From Slackia piriformis YIT 12062 (GTDB taxonomy: Bacteria; Actinomycetota; Coriobacteriia; Coriobacteriales; Eggerthellaceae), in contig NZ_JH815198.1 in assembly GCF_000296445.1 (NCBI RefSeq), forward strand, positions 1,303,114-1,367,113: a DNA stretch of 64,000 nucleotides, written 5' to 3'. Below are positions 28,280 through 36,706 of the stretch, in pieces. The translations under genes and the position numbers were made by a program. A model generated the notes under the pieces. It did no database searches. It saw nothing but the letters and a program-made list of their open reading frames with translations, and was not told the origin of the DNA. Positions within the stretch are counted from its first letter, which is position 1. Every line of letters starts with the position of its first letter.

Positions 28280-28717
28280 CTATGCCAAAACGTACTTTTG
28301 AACCGCCGACGCCGCAACCTGGCCGTCGACCGTCGCCTTCACCTCGGCAACGCACATGCGTCGCGAGGACTTCGCGATAATCGCCTCGAGGCGAACCGTA
28401 TCGCCGGGAACCACCTGGCGACGAAACTTCGCGCCGTCGATGCCCGTCAAAAACCCGATCGCGCCCTCTTGCCCGCGAGCAGCAAGCACGCAGCACGAGG
28501 CGGCCTGAGCAAGCGCCTCCATGATGATGACGCCCGGCAAAACGGGATGGCCGGGGAAATGTCCCTGGAACAAAGGAAGCCCGGGATCCACGTCAAGCTC
28601 CGCCACGATGCCCACGCCAGGCTCGCACGCAAGAATTCGGCTGACCCAGACGAAGGGGGCGCGATGCGGCAGCAATGCTTCAACGCCCTCTTTTCCACAA
28701 GGGAATGCAATGTCCAT
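28280..28717 (-). CDS. fabZ: 3-hydroxyacyl-ACP dehydratase FabZ
   Basis: Dehydrates 3-hydroxyacyl-ACP to trans-2-enoyl-ACP in the elongation cycle. The 145 residues are a single hotdog fold with the start LLPHRAPFVWVSRI and the active-site helix GHFPGHPVLPGVIIMEALAQ (His and Glu). ATG at 28717 follows AAAAGGCGAAG. The gene lies 12 nt after fabF and 10 nt before accDA. No FabA-type isomerase or FabI is seen in the cluster, so unsaturated-fatty-acid formation would need another enzyme. Confidence 0.95.
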   Translation of the reverse strand: MDIAFPCGKEGVEALLPHRAPFVWVSRILACEPGVGIVAELDVDPGLPLFQGHFPGHPVLPGVIIMEALAQAASCCVLAARGQEGAIGFLTGIDGAKFRRQVVPGDTVRLEAIIAKSSRRMCVAEVKATVDGQVAASAVQKYVLA

Positions 28718-28729
28718 TCTTCGCCTTTT

Positions 28730-30010
28730 CTACGAAAGCCCACGGTACGGCGCAATGGCAAGCGACGCGTTATGGCCGCCGAACCCGAGCGAATTGCTCA
28801 AGGCCACCTTCTGCTCGCACCCTTCGAGCGCGCGGCCCGTGACCACGTTTACGCCGCACTCGGGATCGACCTGCGTCGTGCCGACCGTCGGAGGAACGAC
28901 GGATTCCGACACCGAAAGCGCGCAGACAATCGCCTCGAGCGCGCCGGCTGCGCCGAGCGTATGACCTACCGTGCCCTTGACGGAGGTGACGGGAACCTCG
29001 CGCCCCTTTTCGCCCAAAAGGACGCGAAGCGCCGCAGACTCGGTCGCGTCGTTGGCATGGGTGGAAGTGCCGTGCGCGTTGAGGTGCCCCACGTCCTCGA
29101 GGGCGAAGCCTCCCTCGGATAGCGCCTGGCGCATGGCGCGCACGATGCCTTCGCCGCTCGGGTCGGGCGCGGTCATGTGAAACGCGTCTCCCGTAGACCC
29201 GAAGCCCGCGACCTCGGCGAGAATGCGGGCGCCGCGAGCCGTCGCATGCTCGAGGGACTCGAGCACCAATGCGCCGGCTCCTTCGCCGGGAACGAATCCG
29301 CTGCGGTTCACGTCGAAAGGCATCGCAGCCCGCGTGGGGTCTTCCGCCTTCGTCAGCGCCCCCAGATTGCCGAATCCGGCAAGGCAGATAGGAGAGATGG
29401 ACTCTTCGCTTCCTCCAGCCAAGGCCGCATCCGCATACCCATGGCGAATGAGACGATACGCCTCGCCCACGCAGTGGGAGCCTGTCGCGCACGCCGTGAC
29501 GATGCTGAGGCAATCGCCCTTCAGCCCGTAGCGAATGGATAGGTTTCCTGCCGCCATGTTTTCAATCATGGTGGGGATGAACAGCGGATTCACGCGCTTC
29601 GCGCCTTTTTCGTGCAGGGTGATGCAACCTTTTTCGAGCTCCTCAAGGCCGCCTATTCCACTTCCCCACACGCACGCCATGCGGCAGGCGTCGCCCTCTT
29701 CGGCGCAAAGGCCGCTTTGGGCCATGGCCTCGTCGGCCGCAACGATGGCGTACTGGACGAACGGGGCGAACCTGCGCGCTTCTTTTTTGGAAAACCCGCA
29801 TGCCACAGGGTCGAAATCGGGGATTTCTGCCGCAACGCTTCCCGCAAAACCGCTTGCATCGAATTTCGTCACCTTGCCTATGCAGCAACGCCCTTCTTTG
29901 ACCGCGCTCCACAAAGGCATAACGCCGATGCCAGCAGGAGACACAGATCCCATGCCTGTGATGACCACACGATGCGTGCCGTCGCTTTTGCGCATTTCGT
30001 TCGTGCTCAT
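28730..30010 (-). CDS. fabF: Beta-ketoacyl-ACP synthase II
   Basis: Condenses malonyl-ACP with acyl-ACP to extend the chain. The 426 residues hold the Cys-His-His triad: Cys in SIVTACATGSHCVGEAYR, His in LNAHGTSTHANDATE and His in GTVGHTLGAAGALEAI. The N-terminus after a polar extension reads VVITGMGSVSPAGIG as in FabF. The ATG overlaps the fabG stop by four bases (ATGA), so translation is coupled. The initiating synthase FabH is not present in this cluster or window. Confidence 0.97.
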   Translation of the reverse strand: MSTNEMRKSDGTHRVVITGMGSVSPAGIGVMPLWSAVKEGRCCIGKVTKFDASGFAGSVAAEIPDFDPVACGFSKKEARRFAPFVQYAIVAADEAMAQSGLCAEEGDACRMACVWGSGIGGLEELEKGCITLHEKGAKRVNPLFIPTMIENMAAGNLSIRYGLKGDCLSIVTACATGSHCVGEAYRLIRHGYADAALAGGSEESISPICLAGFGNLGALTKAEDPTRAAMPFDVNRSGFVPGEGAGALVLESLEHATARGARILAEVAGFGSTGDAFHMTAPDPSGEGIVRAMRQALSEGGFALEDVGHLNAHGTSTHANDATESAALRVLLGEKGREVPVTSVKGTVGHTLGAAGALEAIVCALSVSESVVPPTVGTTQVDPECGVNVVTGRALEGCEQKVALSNSLGFGGHNASLAIAPYRGLS

Positions 30011-30783
30011 AGCGAAATACCTCCGTCTACGCCTATGACCTGTCCCGTGATGTATCCGGCCGCATCGCTCGCCAAAAACGCGACCGCGTTCGCCACGTCC
30101 TCTGGCTGCCCAAGGCGCTTGGAAGCAATGCGGGAAAGAGCCGCCTCCCTTGCCTTTTCGCTCATAGCGCGCGTCATATCCGTCTCGATGAATCCGGGAG
30201 CGATGGCGTTGACCGTGACGTTGCGCGACGCGACTTCACGGGCGAGCGATTTCGTCAGCCCGATGATGCCCGCCTTCGATGCGGCGTAGTTCGCCTGTCC
30301 CGCGTTGCCGAACACGCCCACCACGCTGCTCATGTTGACGATGCGCCCCCGTCGGGCCTTCACCATAGCCGGAATCACGGCGCGGGAGCAGTTGTACGTA
30401 CCTTTGAGATTCACGGCGATAACGCGGTCGAAATCCTCTTCCTTCATGCGCATCATGAGTCCATCCTTGGTGATGCCCGCATTATTGACCAGCACGCGCA
30501 CCGGCCCCAAGGCGCAAGCAGCACCTTCAAGCAGCGAAACGGCCGCCTCGAAAGACGAGACGTCCGCCTCGAAGGCGCGGGCCGAAACGCCGAAGCGCTC
30601 CTCCAAGTCTCGGGCAAGATCGGCCGCTACCTGGGCGCTTCTTGCGTTCGAATGGTTGACGGCCACGTTGTAACCCGCCGCCGCAAGCGACTCGCAAACC
30701 GCCTTCCCTATGCCGCGCGCACCGCCCGTCACCACGGCGCAGCCTTGCACGCAAAGATCGTTATCCGCCATCCGGAACTCCAT
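30007..30783 (-). CDS. fabG: 3-oxoacyl-ACP reductase FabG
   Basis: NADPH-dependent reduction of 3-oxoacyl-ACP. The 258-residue Rossmann protein has VTGGARGIGKAV for cofactor binding, VLVNNAGITKDGLMMRM near 95 as in FabG, the catalytic Ser-Tyr-Lys set in NMSSVVGV and ANYAASKAG, and the C-terminal YITGQVIGVDGG. The start ATG at 30783 follows AAAGGAATC; the upstream extension read by the open frame overlaps fabD and is rejected. Overlaps fabF by four bases. Confidence 0.96.
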   Translation of the reverse strand: MEFRMADNDLCVQGCAVVTGGARGIGKAVCESLAAAGYNVAVNHSNARSAQVAADLARDLEERFGVSARAFEADVSSFEAAVSLLEGAACALGPVRVLVNNAGITKDGLMMRMKEEDFDRVIAVNLKGTYNCSRAVIPAMVKARRGRIVNMSSVVGVFGNAGQANYAASKAGIIGLTKSLAREVASRNVTVNAIAPGFIETDMTRAMSEKAREAALSRIASKRLGQPEDVANAVAFLASDAAGYITGQVIGVDGGISL

Positions 30784-30815
30784 GCGATTCCTTTCCTCGA
30801 AGCCGTGCACCGGCT

Positions 30816-31754
30816 TTAAGCATCCTGTGTTTCTGCGAGCTTCTCGACAACCGCCTCTAAATCCTCGCGCGACTCTATGCGCATGCGCACGGCGCCCTTG
30901 TCCACGCGACGGACCAGCCCCACAAGCACGCCGCCCGTTCCGCACTCCACGAACGTGTCAACCCCCTGTTCGACCAGCCACGCCACACTCTGGCTGAAAA
31001 GAACCGGGGAGGTCAGATGAGCCACGAGATGAGCGGCGGCATCGTCGGCGCGAAGAGGCCGCGCATCCACGTTGCAAACCAGGGGGATCTTCGGCTCGTC
31101 GAATACGACGCCTTCGAGACAGGCTGAAAACGCCTCCGCGGCAGGCTGCATCAAGGGACTGTGAAATGCGCCTGCCGTCGCCAGCATCGCGCTGCGCCTG
31201 CCCGGGCCCGACCACGCCTCTTTCGCACGCGCCACCGCCGCCGCATCTCCCGAGACCACGATCTGCCCCGGTGCGTTGAAGTTGGCGGGCACGAGCACGT
31301 CGCCTTCGGCGCAGGAGGAGCACACGTCACGGACTTCCTCTTCAGCGCCGCCCATCAAAGCGCACATAGAGCCCAATCGCAGCCCGCACGCTTCGGCCAT
31401 GACGCGCGAGCGATCTCGCACCAGGGAAAATACCGTCTTCGCATCGAGCATGCCGGAAACGGCAAGCGCGCCCATCTGCCCGAGGGAAAACCCCGCCACG
31501 TAATCGGGCTTAACGCCGCGCCTAACAAGCGCCCGGGCCTGGGCGACGGAAAGCGCGCATAGCGCCGGTTGAGCGACCGCCGTGTCGGCAAGCAAATCGC
31601 CTGTTTCGTCCAGGCACGCCGCCGCGACATCGAAGCCGCACGCATCAGACGCCTCGCAGAACACCTCGTCTATCTCGGGCACGCCGAATAACGTCGCCCC
31701 CATGCCGGGCTTTTGCGAGCCCTGGCCGGAAAGAAGAAACGCCACCTTTCCCAT
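30816..31754 (-). CDS. fabD: Malonyl-CoA:ACP transacylase
   Basis: Moves malonyl from CoA to ACP to supply the elongation cycle. The 312 residues contain the opening FLLSGQGSQKPGMG, the nucleophile elbow GFSLGQMGALAV and the active-site His in AGAFHSPLM. The elbow normally reads GHSLGE; here His and Glu flanking the Ser are Phe and Gln, a notable but tolerated variation. ATG 31754 follows AAAAGGAG. It lies 2 nt from fabK upstream and 32 nt from fabG downstream. Confidence 0.94.
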   Translation of the reverse strand: MGKVAFLLSGQGSQKPGMGATLFGVPEIDEVFCEASDACGFDVAAACLDETGDLLADTAVAQPALCALSVAQARALVRRGVKPDYVAGFSLGQMGALAVSGMLDAKTVFSLVRDRSRVMAEACGLRLGSMCALMGGAEEEVRDVCSSCAEGDVLVPANFNAPGQIVVSGDAAAVARAKEAWSGPGRRSAMLATAGAFHSPLMQPAAEAFSACLEGVVFDEPKIPLVCNVDARPLRADDAAAHLVAHLTSPVLFSQSVAWLVEQGVDTFVECGTGGVLVGLVRRVDKGAVRMRIESREDLEAVVEKLAETQDA

Positions 31755-31756
31755 GG

Positions 31757-32731
31757 TTAGCTCCTTTTCCGCACCACGCGAAGCGCCGAGGCATCAGCAA
31801 GCCCCTGCAGGCCGAGCGAAGCGCGACTCATGCCCTGCGCCATCAACTCTTCCACCACATCGCGCGCGCTTCTACGCTCATGGACCAAGCAGGCCGCCTG
31901 TCCGGCCATAAGCGACCCGCCATCGACATCCCCCTCGACGGCGCGGCGCAACGAGCCCGCATACAGCCCTTCGAGCTCGTCGGGCGAAGCCGCCGCGTCT
32001 TCGAGAGAGCGAACGTTGCGAGACCATGCGTTTTTCAGGCACCGCACGGGATGACCGGCCCCGCGACCGGTTACGATGGTGTCGGAATCCTTGGCCGCAA
32101 GCACCTTGGCTTTGTAGGCCTCGGCGATGCAGCATTCTTCGACCGTAAGAAAACGCGTGCCCACTTGGACGCCTTCCGCGCCAAGGGCAAAAGCCGCCGC
32201 AACGCCGCGCCCGTCGGCGATGCCGCCCGCCGCGATGACGGGGATGGTGACGGTGTCGCACACCTGCGGCACAAGGGCCATGGTGGAAAGCTCTCCTATG
32301 TGGCCTCCCGCCTCCGTCCCTTCGGCAATCACCGCATCGGCGCCGCAACGTTGCATGCGAGCGGCCAAAGCGCTCGACGCCACCACGGGAACGACTTTCG
32401 CCCCTGCCTCTTTCCACTGCTCTATGTACTTGCCAGGGCTTCCCGCACCGGTCGTTATGACGTCGACGCGAAGTTTCGCGAGCACATCGGCCACTTCGTG
32501 CGCCTGAGGGTCCATGAGCATGACATTCGCTCCGATAGGATTGTCCGTCATGGAACGGGCAATGCGCACCTGTTCTTCAATCCAGGCGATACTTGCCCCG
32601 CCGCACGCGATGACCCCCAGCCCACCAGCCGCCGAAACAGCTCCGGCAAGCCTGCCGTCGGCAATGCGGGCCATGGCTCCTTGGATGATGGGGTGCTTGA
32701 TGCCTAGCAGCTTGGTAACACGCGTATCCAT
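31757..32731 (-). CDS. fabK: FMN-dependent enoyl-ACP reductase FabK
   Basis: NAD(P)H- and FMN-dependent reduction of enoyl-ACP, the last step of the elongation cycle in streptococci, clostridia and relatives that lack FabI. The 324-residue TIM-barrel protein shows HPIIQGAMARIADGRLAG, GGLGVIACGG, DVITTGAGSPGKYIE, EGTEAGGHIGE and VIAAGGIADGRG, typical of FabK and of nitronate monooxygenases; the operon position favours FabK. The start ATG at 32731 is chosen 10 nt after the acpP stop, since the longer frame overlaps acpP. No other enoyl reductase is visible. FabK enzymes are insensitive to triclosan. Confidence 0.92.
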   Translation of the reverse strand: MDTRVTKLLGIKHPIIQGAMARIADGRLAGAVSAAGGLGVIACGGASIAWIEEQVRIARSMTDNPIGANVMLMDPQAHEVADVLAKLRVDVITTGAGSPGKYIEQWKEAGAKVVPVVASSALAARMQRCGADAVIAEGTEAGGHIGELSTMALVPQVCDTVTIPVIAAGGIADGRGVAAAFALGAEGVQVGTRFLTVEECCIAEAYKAKVLAAKDSDTIVTGRGAGHPVRCLKNAWSRNVRSLEDAAASPDELEGLYAGSLRRAVEGDVDGGSLMAGQAACLVHERRSARDVVEELMAQGMSRASLGLQGLADASALRVVRKRS

Positions 32732-32741
32732 ATAACAGCGC

Positions 32742-32963
32742 CTACTTAAGGGAATCGATGTAGGACACGAGCTGACCGACCGTGGAAAGCCCCTCGGGCT
32801 CGCCGAATTCGATATCGCACCTTTCTTCAAGGTCGCAAATCAGTTCGACCATGTCCAAAGAATCCACGCCGAGCGACTCGAACGTTGCGTCCTCGGTCAC
32901 GGAATCGGCGTCGATATCGAGGTTGTCGGAAAGGACGGATGCGACGGTTTCAAGAGTAGTCAT
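32742..32963 (-). CDS. acpP: Acyl carrier protein
   Basis: Carries growing acyl chains on a 4'-phosphopantetheine arm. The 73-residue acidic protein has the four-helix pattern with the attachment site GVDSLDMVELICDLEE (Ser in DSL). ATG follows GAAAGGTAAACAATC. It is the first gene of acpP-fabK-fabD-fabG-fabF-fabZ-accDA and has its own promoter region just upstream with a FabT-like operator candidate (32983-32999). Confidence 0.97.
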   Translation of the reverse strand: MTTLETVASVLSDNLDIDADSVTEDATFESLGVDSLDMVELICDLEERCDIEFGEPEGLSTVGQLVSYIDSLK

Positions 32964-32982
32964 GATTGTTTACCTTTCTAAT

Positions 32983-32999
32983 AGTTTGATTCTCTTATC
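32983..32999. promoter_or_regulatory. Candidate FabT-type operator upstream of acpP
   Basis: AGTTTGATTCTCTTATC lies 20 nt upstream of the acpP ATG. It matches the site at 34580-34596 (AGTTAGACTTTCTAATT) at 12 of 17 positions and its AGTTTGA half resembles FabT sites known from streptococci. The position would cover the region where polymerase initiates, consistent with repression. Confidence 0.55.
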
Positions 33000-33010
33000 T
33001 TTTTCAGACA

Positions 33011-33052
33011 AAAAAAGAGAGGCTTCTGCGCGACGACGGAAGCGTCGCGCAG
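33011..33052 (-). terminator. Terminator after the MarR gene
   Basis: On the minus strand CTGCGCGACG pairs with CGTCGCGCAG (33043-33052 and 33026-33035), a 10-bp stem with a seven-base loop, followed by AAGCCTCTC and a TTTTTTT run (33011-33017). It lies just after the regulator stop and separates degV-marR from the acpP operon. Confidence 0.7.
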
Positions 33053-33068
33053 GCCGGCCTGAGCACGT

Positions 33069-33545
33069 TTACGCAGGATCGTGGGCATCGAAGAAGGCCT
33101 TGATTTTCAGCAAGGCGACGGAAAACACTTCCTCCTCCTCTTCGCTTAACTCCCCCAAAGCGGATTCCACCATATCTCGGTGAAAGAGCTCGTGCACGCG
33201 ATATGCCTGCCTGCCTTCTTTCGTCAAAGAAACGAGCACCTGACGACGGTCGGCGTCGCTTCGGGTCCGCTTAACGAACCCCTTGTCGACAAGCTTGCCG
33301 ATCGCCGTCGTACACGTGGCAAGCGTCACGTTCAAGCGCGACGCCACCACATTCATGGGGCTTGCACCTTGCAGTCCTATGGCGTGGATGGTATGGATTT
33401 CGGCAATGGTGAGACCTTCCGTGAGGCGGTTGCGCAAAACGCCCTCCTCTACGCGAAGAATACTGTTGAAGGTTCCCACAAGCAGTTCGTTGATTTCCCT
33501 GCGCCGTGCTTCCTTCCCTATGACGTTTTTCACCGTGTTTGCCAT
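33069..33545 (-). CDS. fabT: FabT-like MarR family transcriptional repressor
   Basis: MarR-type winged-helix regulator of 158 residues. The HTH region is SPMNVVASRLNVTLATCTTA near 75-95 and the wing VKRTRSDADRRQVLVSLT near 110-125; the ends form the dimer helices. In streptococci FabT, bound to long-chain acyl-ACP, represses the fab genes. This gene sits beside acpP-fabK as fabT does there, hence the symbol, which is inferred from context and overall resemblance. ATG 33545 follows AAGGGAAGGATAC; the open frame runs upstream into degV and is not used. It lies 82 nt after degV and is probably cotranscribed with it and autoregulated through the site at 34580-34596. Confidence 0.82.
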   Translation of the reverse strand: MANTVKNVIGKEARRREINELLVGTFNSILRVEEGVLRNRLTEGLTIAEIHTIHAIGLQGASPMNVVASRLNVTLATCTTAIGKLVDKGFVKRTRSDADRRQVLVSLTKEGRQAYRVHELFHRDMVESALGELSEEEEEVFSVALLKIKAFFDAHDPA

Positions 33546-33627
33546 GTATCCTTCCCTTGACGACATGAACCGCCGTGCGGCGAGCCCCTTTTGCGCAGGC
33601 GTAATCCAAGCCCTCTTTACAACGACG

Positions 33628-34485
33628 CTATGCTTGAGCAGGCGCGACGGCGACGCATGCCGCCCCCATGCCAAGATGCGTTGCGATGGTGGCACCGCAT
33701 GCGTGCACGTGGCTTTTAGCGACCGTCACACCAGCGTCCCGAAGCGCATCGGCAAGTTTTTCAACCGCCGCCTCGTTGCGCGTATGAACGTAGCGTACCG
33801 AAACGGCGCCGTGTTCTTTTTCGTATGCGGCTATTGCGTCGACGCAGCGCGCAACGACCCCCTTGAGCCCCTTCGCCTTATCGAAGGGTACCACGCTGCC
33901 GTCTTGCGCGAGCGTGAGAATGAGACGAATGTTGAGCAGCCCCATCTGCTCGGCCGCCTCGGCAGGAAGACGACCTCCGCGCACGAGGTTCTCGAGGGTT
34001 TCCGGCAAAAGGAAGATACGTATCTTCCTGCCGAATGCCTCAACGCGCTCGGAAAGCTCTTCGAGGTCGTCCACGCCTTCGTCACGCAAGTCGCACGCCG
34101 CGTCCACCATAAGGCCGAGCGCTGCCGTGGTCACGCACGAATCGACCACCTTGACAGGAATGGGCGCGTTCTGCGCCGCGATTTCGACAGACTGCTGCGT
34201 GCCGGATAGCGGGCGGGCGATGTGCATGCACAAGGCTCCTTCGTATCCTTCGGCGGCAAGACGCTCGAACTCCCGCGCGAAATCGCCCGGGGAAGGCTGG
34301 GAGGTGCTTGGCAAGTCGGACGCCCCGATCATGCGATCGTAGAATTCTTCGGAAGCAATCTCCCTTTGGTCGAGAAAGCTCTGAGCACCGAAGCAAATGC
34401 GTAGCGGAACCATGGTCACGTCTCGCGCCGCGTAATCTTCGACGAGCCAATCGCACGTAGAGTCTGTGATGATGGCTATTTTCAC
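33628..34485 (-). CDS. DegV family fatty-acid-binding protein (FakB-like)
   Basis: DegV-fold protein that binds a single fatty acid; in Gram-positive bacteria such proteins (FakB) present exogenous fatty acids to the kinase FakA for entry into phospholipid synthesis. The 285 residues show IAIITDSTCDW, VTMVPLRICFG, the lipid-gate segment LPSTSQPSPGDFAREF near 75-90 and ALCMHIARPLSGTQQS near 105, followed by the second DegV lobe. GTG 34485 is preceded by AAAAGGAGACCAG; the longer frame is rejected. It heads the degV-marR pair beside the fatty-acid operon, which fits a role in sensing or importing fatty acids. No fakA is present in the window. Confidence 0.88.
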   Translation of the reverse strand: MKIAIITDSTCDWLVEDYAARDVTMVPLRICFGAQSFLDQREIASEEFYDRMIGASDLPSTSQPSPGDFAREFERLAAEGYEGALCMHIARPLSGTQQSVEIAAQNAPIPVKVVDSCVTTAALGLMVDAACDLRDEGVDDLEELSERVEAFGRKIRIFLLPETLENLVRGGRLPAEAAEQMGLLNIRLILTLAQDGSVVPFDKAKGLKGVVARCVDAIAAYEKEHGAVSVRYVHTRNEAAVEKLADALRDAGVTVAKSHVHACGATIATHLGMGAACVAVAPAQA

Positions 34486-34564
34486 CTGGTCTCCTTTTGT
34501 TTCGTTTCCGGCGCTCGACCAACGCAATCATGCGAGCGCAGGACGCTTTTTCGGCGACTTCGGT

Positions 34565-34570
34565 AGTATA
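34565..34570 (-). promoter_or_regulatory. -10 box of the degV-marR transcript
   Basis: Minus-strand TATACT about 80 nt upstream of the degV GTG, with an AT-rich region upstream. The operator candidate at 34580-34596 lies directly between it and the expected -35 position. Confidence 0.5.
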
Positions 34571-34579
34571 GCCGTATTT

Positions 34580-34596
34580 AGTTAGACTTTCTAATT
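34580..34596. promoter_or_regulatory. Candidate FabT-type operator upstream of degV-marR
   Basis: AGTTAGACTTTCTAATT is an imperfect inverted repeat: TAGTTAGA (34579-34586) mirrors TCTAATTA (34590-34597) with one mismatch. It matches the site before acpP and overlaps the spacer of the presumed degV promoter, so a MarR dimer there would block transcription. Confidence 0.58.
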
Positions 34597-34663
34597 ATTT
34601 TATTACCTAATAATATTTTCGACACAATTGCTCCGAAGCGATGCGCTCGGTTATGCGCCGTTG

Positions 34664-35971
34664 TCACGCCAACGCCTCCATGATCTCTTGAACGGAGTAC
34701 AGGCTTCCGAAGCAGCACACTACGCCGTCAGAACCTGCGGTCTCACGAGCGCGCAGCACCGCAAGATGCACGCTCGGGCATGATTCGACGAATGCCTCTG
34801 CAACGCAGGAGGCATACGCAGACCCCTTTTCCTTCTGCACCTCTCGAATGGCGTCGGCAAGTTCGTCGGCAGAAAGAGCGCGGTCGTTGTCGGGCGGAGC
34901 GGCCACGAAGACGCGCCGCGCGAAAGGCAGCACGCATTCGATCATGGCACGATAGTCTTTATCGCGCAGTACGCTCATGACGAACGTCACCCCTCCTTCG
35001 GGAAAGTATTCTTGCAGCGACTTGGCAAGTACCCTGGCGCCCTGCTCATTATGACCGCCGTCGACGATCGTCGTGGGACGATGCGCCACCACTTCGAATC
35101 GAGCCGGCCATGTCGTGGCCTCAAGCCCGTTTTTGATAGCGGAATCGGGAATGTCGAACCCCTTGCCGCGCAAAATCCGTGCGGCCTCAACGGCCATGGC
35201 GGCATTGCACGGCTGATACACGCCGGCAAGACGTAGATGCACGTCCTCGATGCCGTCGTAGGAAAAAACCTGCGTCAGCCCTTCGGCATGAGCGTCGACC
35301 AAAGAAAAACGAGGAGTGCGCACCGTGCATCCAAGCTCCGCTGCCCGCTTTTCGATCACCGCCGCCGCATCGGAATGCTGGGGATAGCTCAACACGTCAA
35401 CGCCGGACTTGATGATGCCGGCCTTCTCCGCGGCAATTTCTGCGATGGTGTCGCCGAGCACCGCCACATGATCGAGCGCTATAGGGGTTATCACGCTCAG
35501 CAGCGGCGTGACGACATTCGTGGAATCAAGCCTTCCCCCAAGTCCCACTTCGAGCACCACGACATCGCAGCGCTTTTGAGAGAAATAATGCAGGGCCGCC
35601 GCCGTAAGCAGCTCGAACGCCGTCGGCGCCTCATCCATGAGCAACACTTGGTCGCGCACGTCGGCGGCAACCTCGAGAAGATCTTCGTCCGATATGTCAA
35701 CCCGGTCGATCTGGATGCGTTCGTTGAAGCGAAGAATGTACGGCGATGTGAACAGGCCGGTCGTATAGCCTGCGGCCTGGAGGATGCCTGCGATGAAAGC
35801 GCTCGTAGAGCCTTTGCCGTTTGTTCCTGCCACGTGCACGATCTTCAACGAATCCTGCGGATTCCCCAACCGTTCGAGCAGTTCTTCCGTACGATGCAGA
35901 CCAAGCTTCACATCAGCCCAGGCACCTTGCTGAAGATAGGTCTTCGGATCGAAATCGTAGCGATTGGCCAT
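34664..35971 (-). CDS. folC: Bifunctional folylpolyglutamate / dihydrofolate synthase
   Basis: Adds glutamate to folates and may make dihydrofolate from dihydropteroate. The 435 residues of this Mur-ligase-like enzyme hold the P-loop VHVAGTNGKGSTSAF near 45-60, FTSPYILRFNERIQID near 75, EVGLGGRLDSTNVV near 135, ALDHVAVLGDTIAEIAAEKAG and the C-terminal-domain entry TIVDGGHNEQGARVL. ATG 35971 follows GAAAGGAACAATGT. A hairpin (35994-36013) separates it from the alr-udg transcript upstream. Confidence 0.94.
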   Translation of the reverse strand: MANRYDFDPKTYLQQGAWADVKLGLHRTEELLERLGNPQDSLKIVHVAGTNGKGSTSAFIAGILQAAGYTTGLFTSPYILRFNERIQIDRVDISDEDLLEVAADVRDQVLLMDEAPTAFELLTAAALHYFSQKRCDVVVLEVGLGGRLDSTNVVTPLLSVITPIALDHVAVLGDTIAEIAAEKAGIIKSGVDVLSYPQHSDAAAVIEKRAAELGCTVRTPRFSLVDAHAEGLTQVFSYDGIEDVHLRLAGVYQPCNAAMAVEAARILRGKGFDIPDSAIKNGLEATTWPARFEVVAHRPTTIVDGGHNEQGARVLAKSLQEYFPEGGVTFVMSVLRDKDYRAMIECVLPFARRVFVAAPPDNDRALSADELADAIREVQKEKGSAYASCVAEAFVESCPSVHLAVLRARETAGSDGVVCCFGSLYSVQEIMEALA

Positions 35972-35993
35972 ACATTGTTCCTTTCGAAGCAGA

Positions 35994-36013
35994 AAGGCCC
36001 CATACGGGGCCTT
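35994..36013 (-). terminator. Hairpin between udg and folC
   Basis: AAGGCCCC (35994-36001) pairs with GGGGCCTT (36006-36013) around ATAC. It sits about 80 nt after the udg stop and 23 nt before the folC start. The T-run is short, so it is a weak terminator or a leader hairpin of folC. Confidence 0.5.
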
Positions 36014-36091
36014 CGTTGTTACGAGAAAATACCGCCGCCATGCGATATCGCACGCATAAAAAGAGATGCGCCTCATATAAAGAATGGGCAC

Positions 36092-36706
36092 CTATGCGCG
36101 CGGCTGCTTCAGACGTTCGCCGAGCGCCGCGAAATCCGCTTCGAGCGCATCGCGCTTCGTACGATCGTATATCGCTGCAGCAGGATGAAAGACCGGATAC
36201 ACGATGAAGCGCCCAGCCGTACGAGGCTTGCCGTGAAGACCCGTGATTCCCTGTTCCGTCTTCAAGATGAATTTCGTGGCGAAATTCCCCATGGTCACCA
36301 GGTACTCAGGACCGATGGCACGAACCTGGTCTCGCAGAAACGGCGTGCATATCTCAATCTCGGACGGCTGAGGATTGCGGTTCGAAGGCGGACGGCATTT
36401 CAGCACATTGGCGATGAACACGTCTTCGCGCGTAAGACCCGCATAGCCCAAAAGCTCGGTCAGGTATTTGCCCGCCGCACCGACGAACGGCTTGCCCTGT
36501 AAATCTTCGTTCTTACCCGGGGCCTCGCCTATGAGCATAACGCGCGCCTCCGGATTGCCAAACCCCGGAACAACATTGGTCCTGCCTTCGCACAGAGGGC
36601 ATCTACGGCATGCGGCAACCTGGGACGCAATGTCCTCGAGCAGCGCGGCGGAAGATTCGCCTTCTTGGGAGACGATCGTCGCAAAATGGTCGTTAATCAT
36701 GGTCAT
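36092..36706 (-). CDS. Type 4/5 uracil-DNA glycosylase with iron-sulfur cluster
   Basis: Removes uracil from DNA to start base-excision repair. The 204-residue protein carries the family-4 signatures: cluster ligands in ACRRCPLC and in CRPPSNRNPQPSEIEIC, active-site motif A GEAPGKNEDLQGKPFVGAAG near 63, and motif B FHPAAAIYD near 170. These mark the thermophile/archaeal-like [4Fe-4S] group common in actinobacteria and clostridia. ATG 36706 overlaps the alr stop (ATGA), so translation of udg is coupled to alr. The long upstream frame lies inside alr and is not real. Confidence 0.92.
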   Translation of the reverse strand: MTMINDHFATIVSQEGESSAALLEDIASQVAACRRCPLCEGRTNVVPGFGNPEARVMLIGEAPGKNEDLQGKPFVGAAGKYLTELLGYAGLTREDVFIANVLKCRPPSNRNPQPSEIEICTPFLRDQVRAIGPEYLVTMGNFATKFILKTEQGITGLHGKPRTAGRFIVYPVFHPAAAIYDRTKRDALEADFAALGERLKQPRA

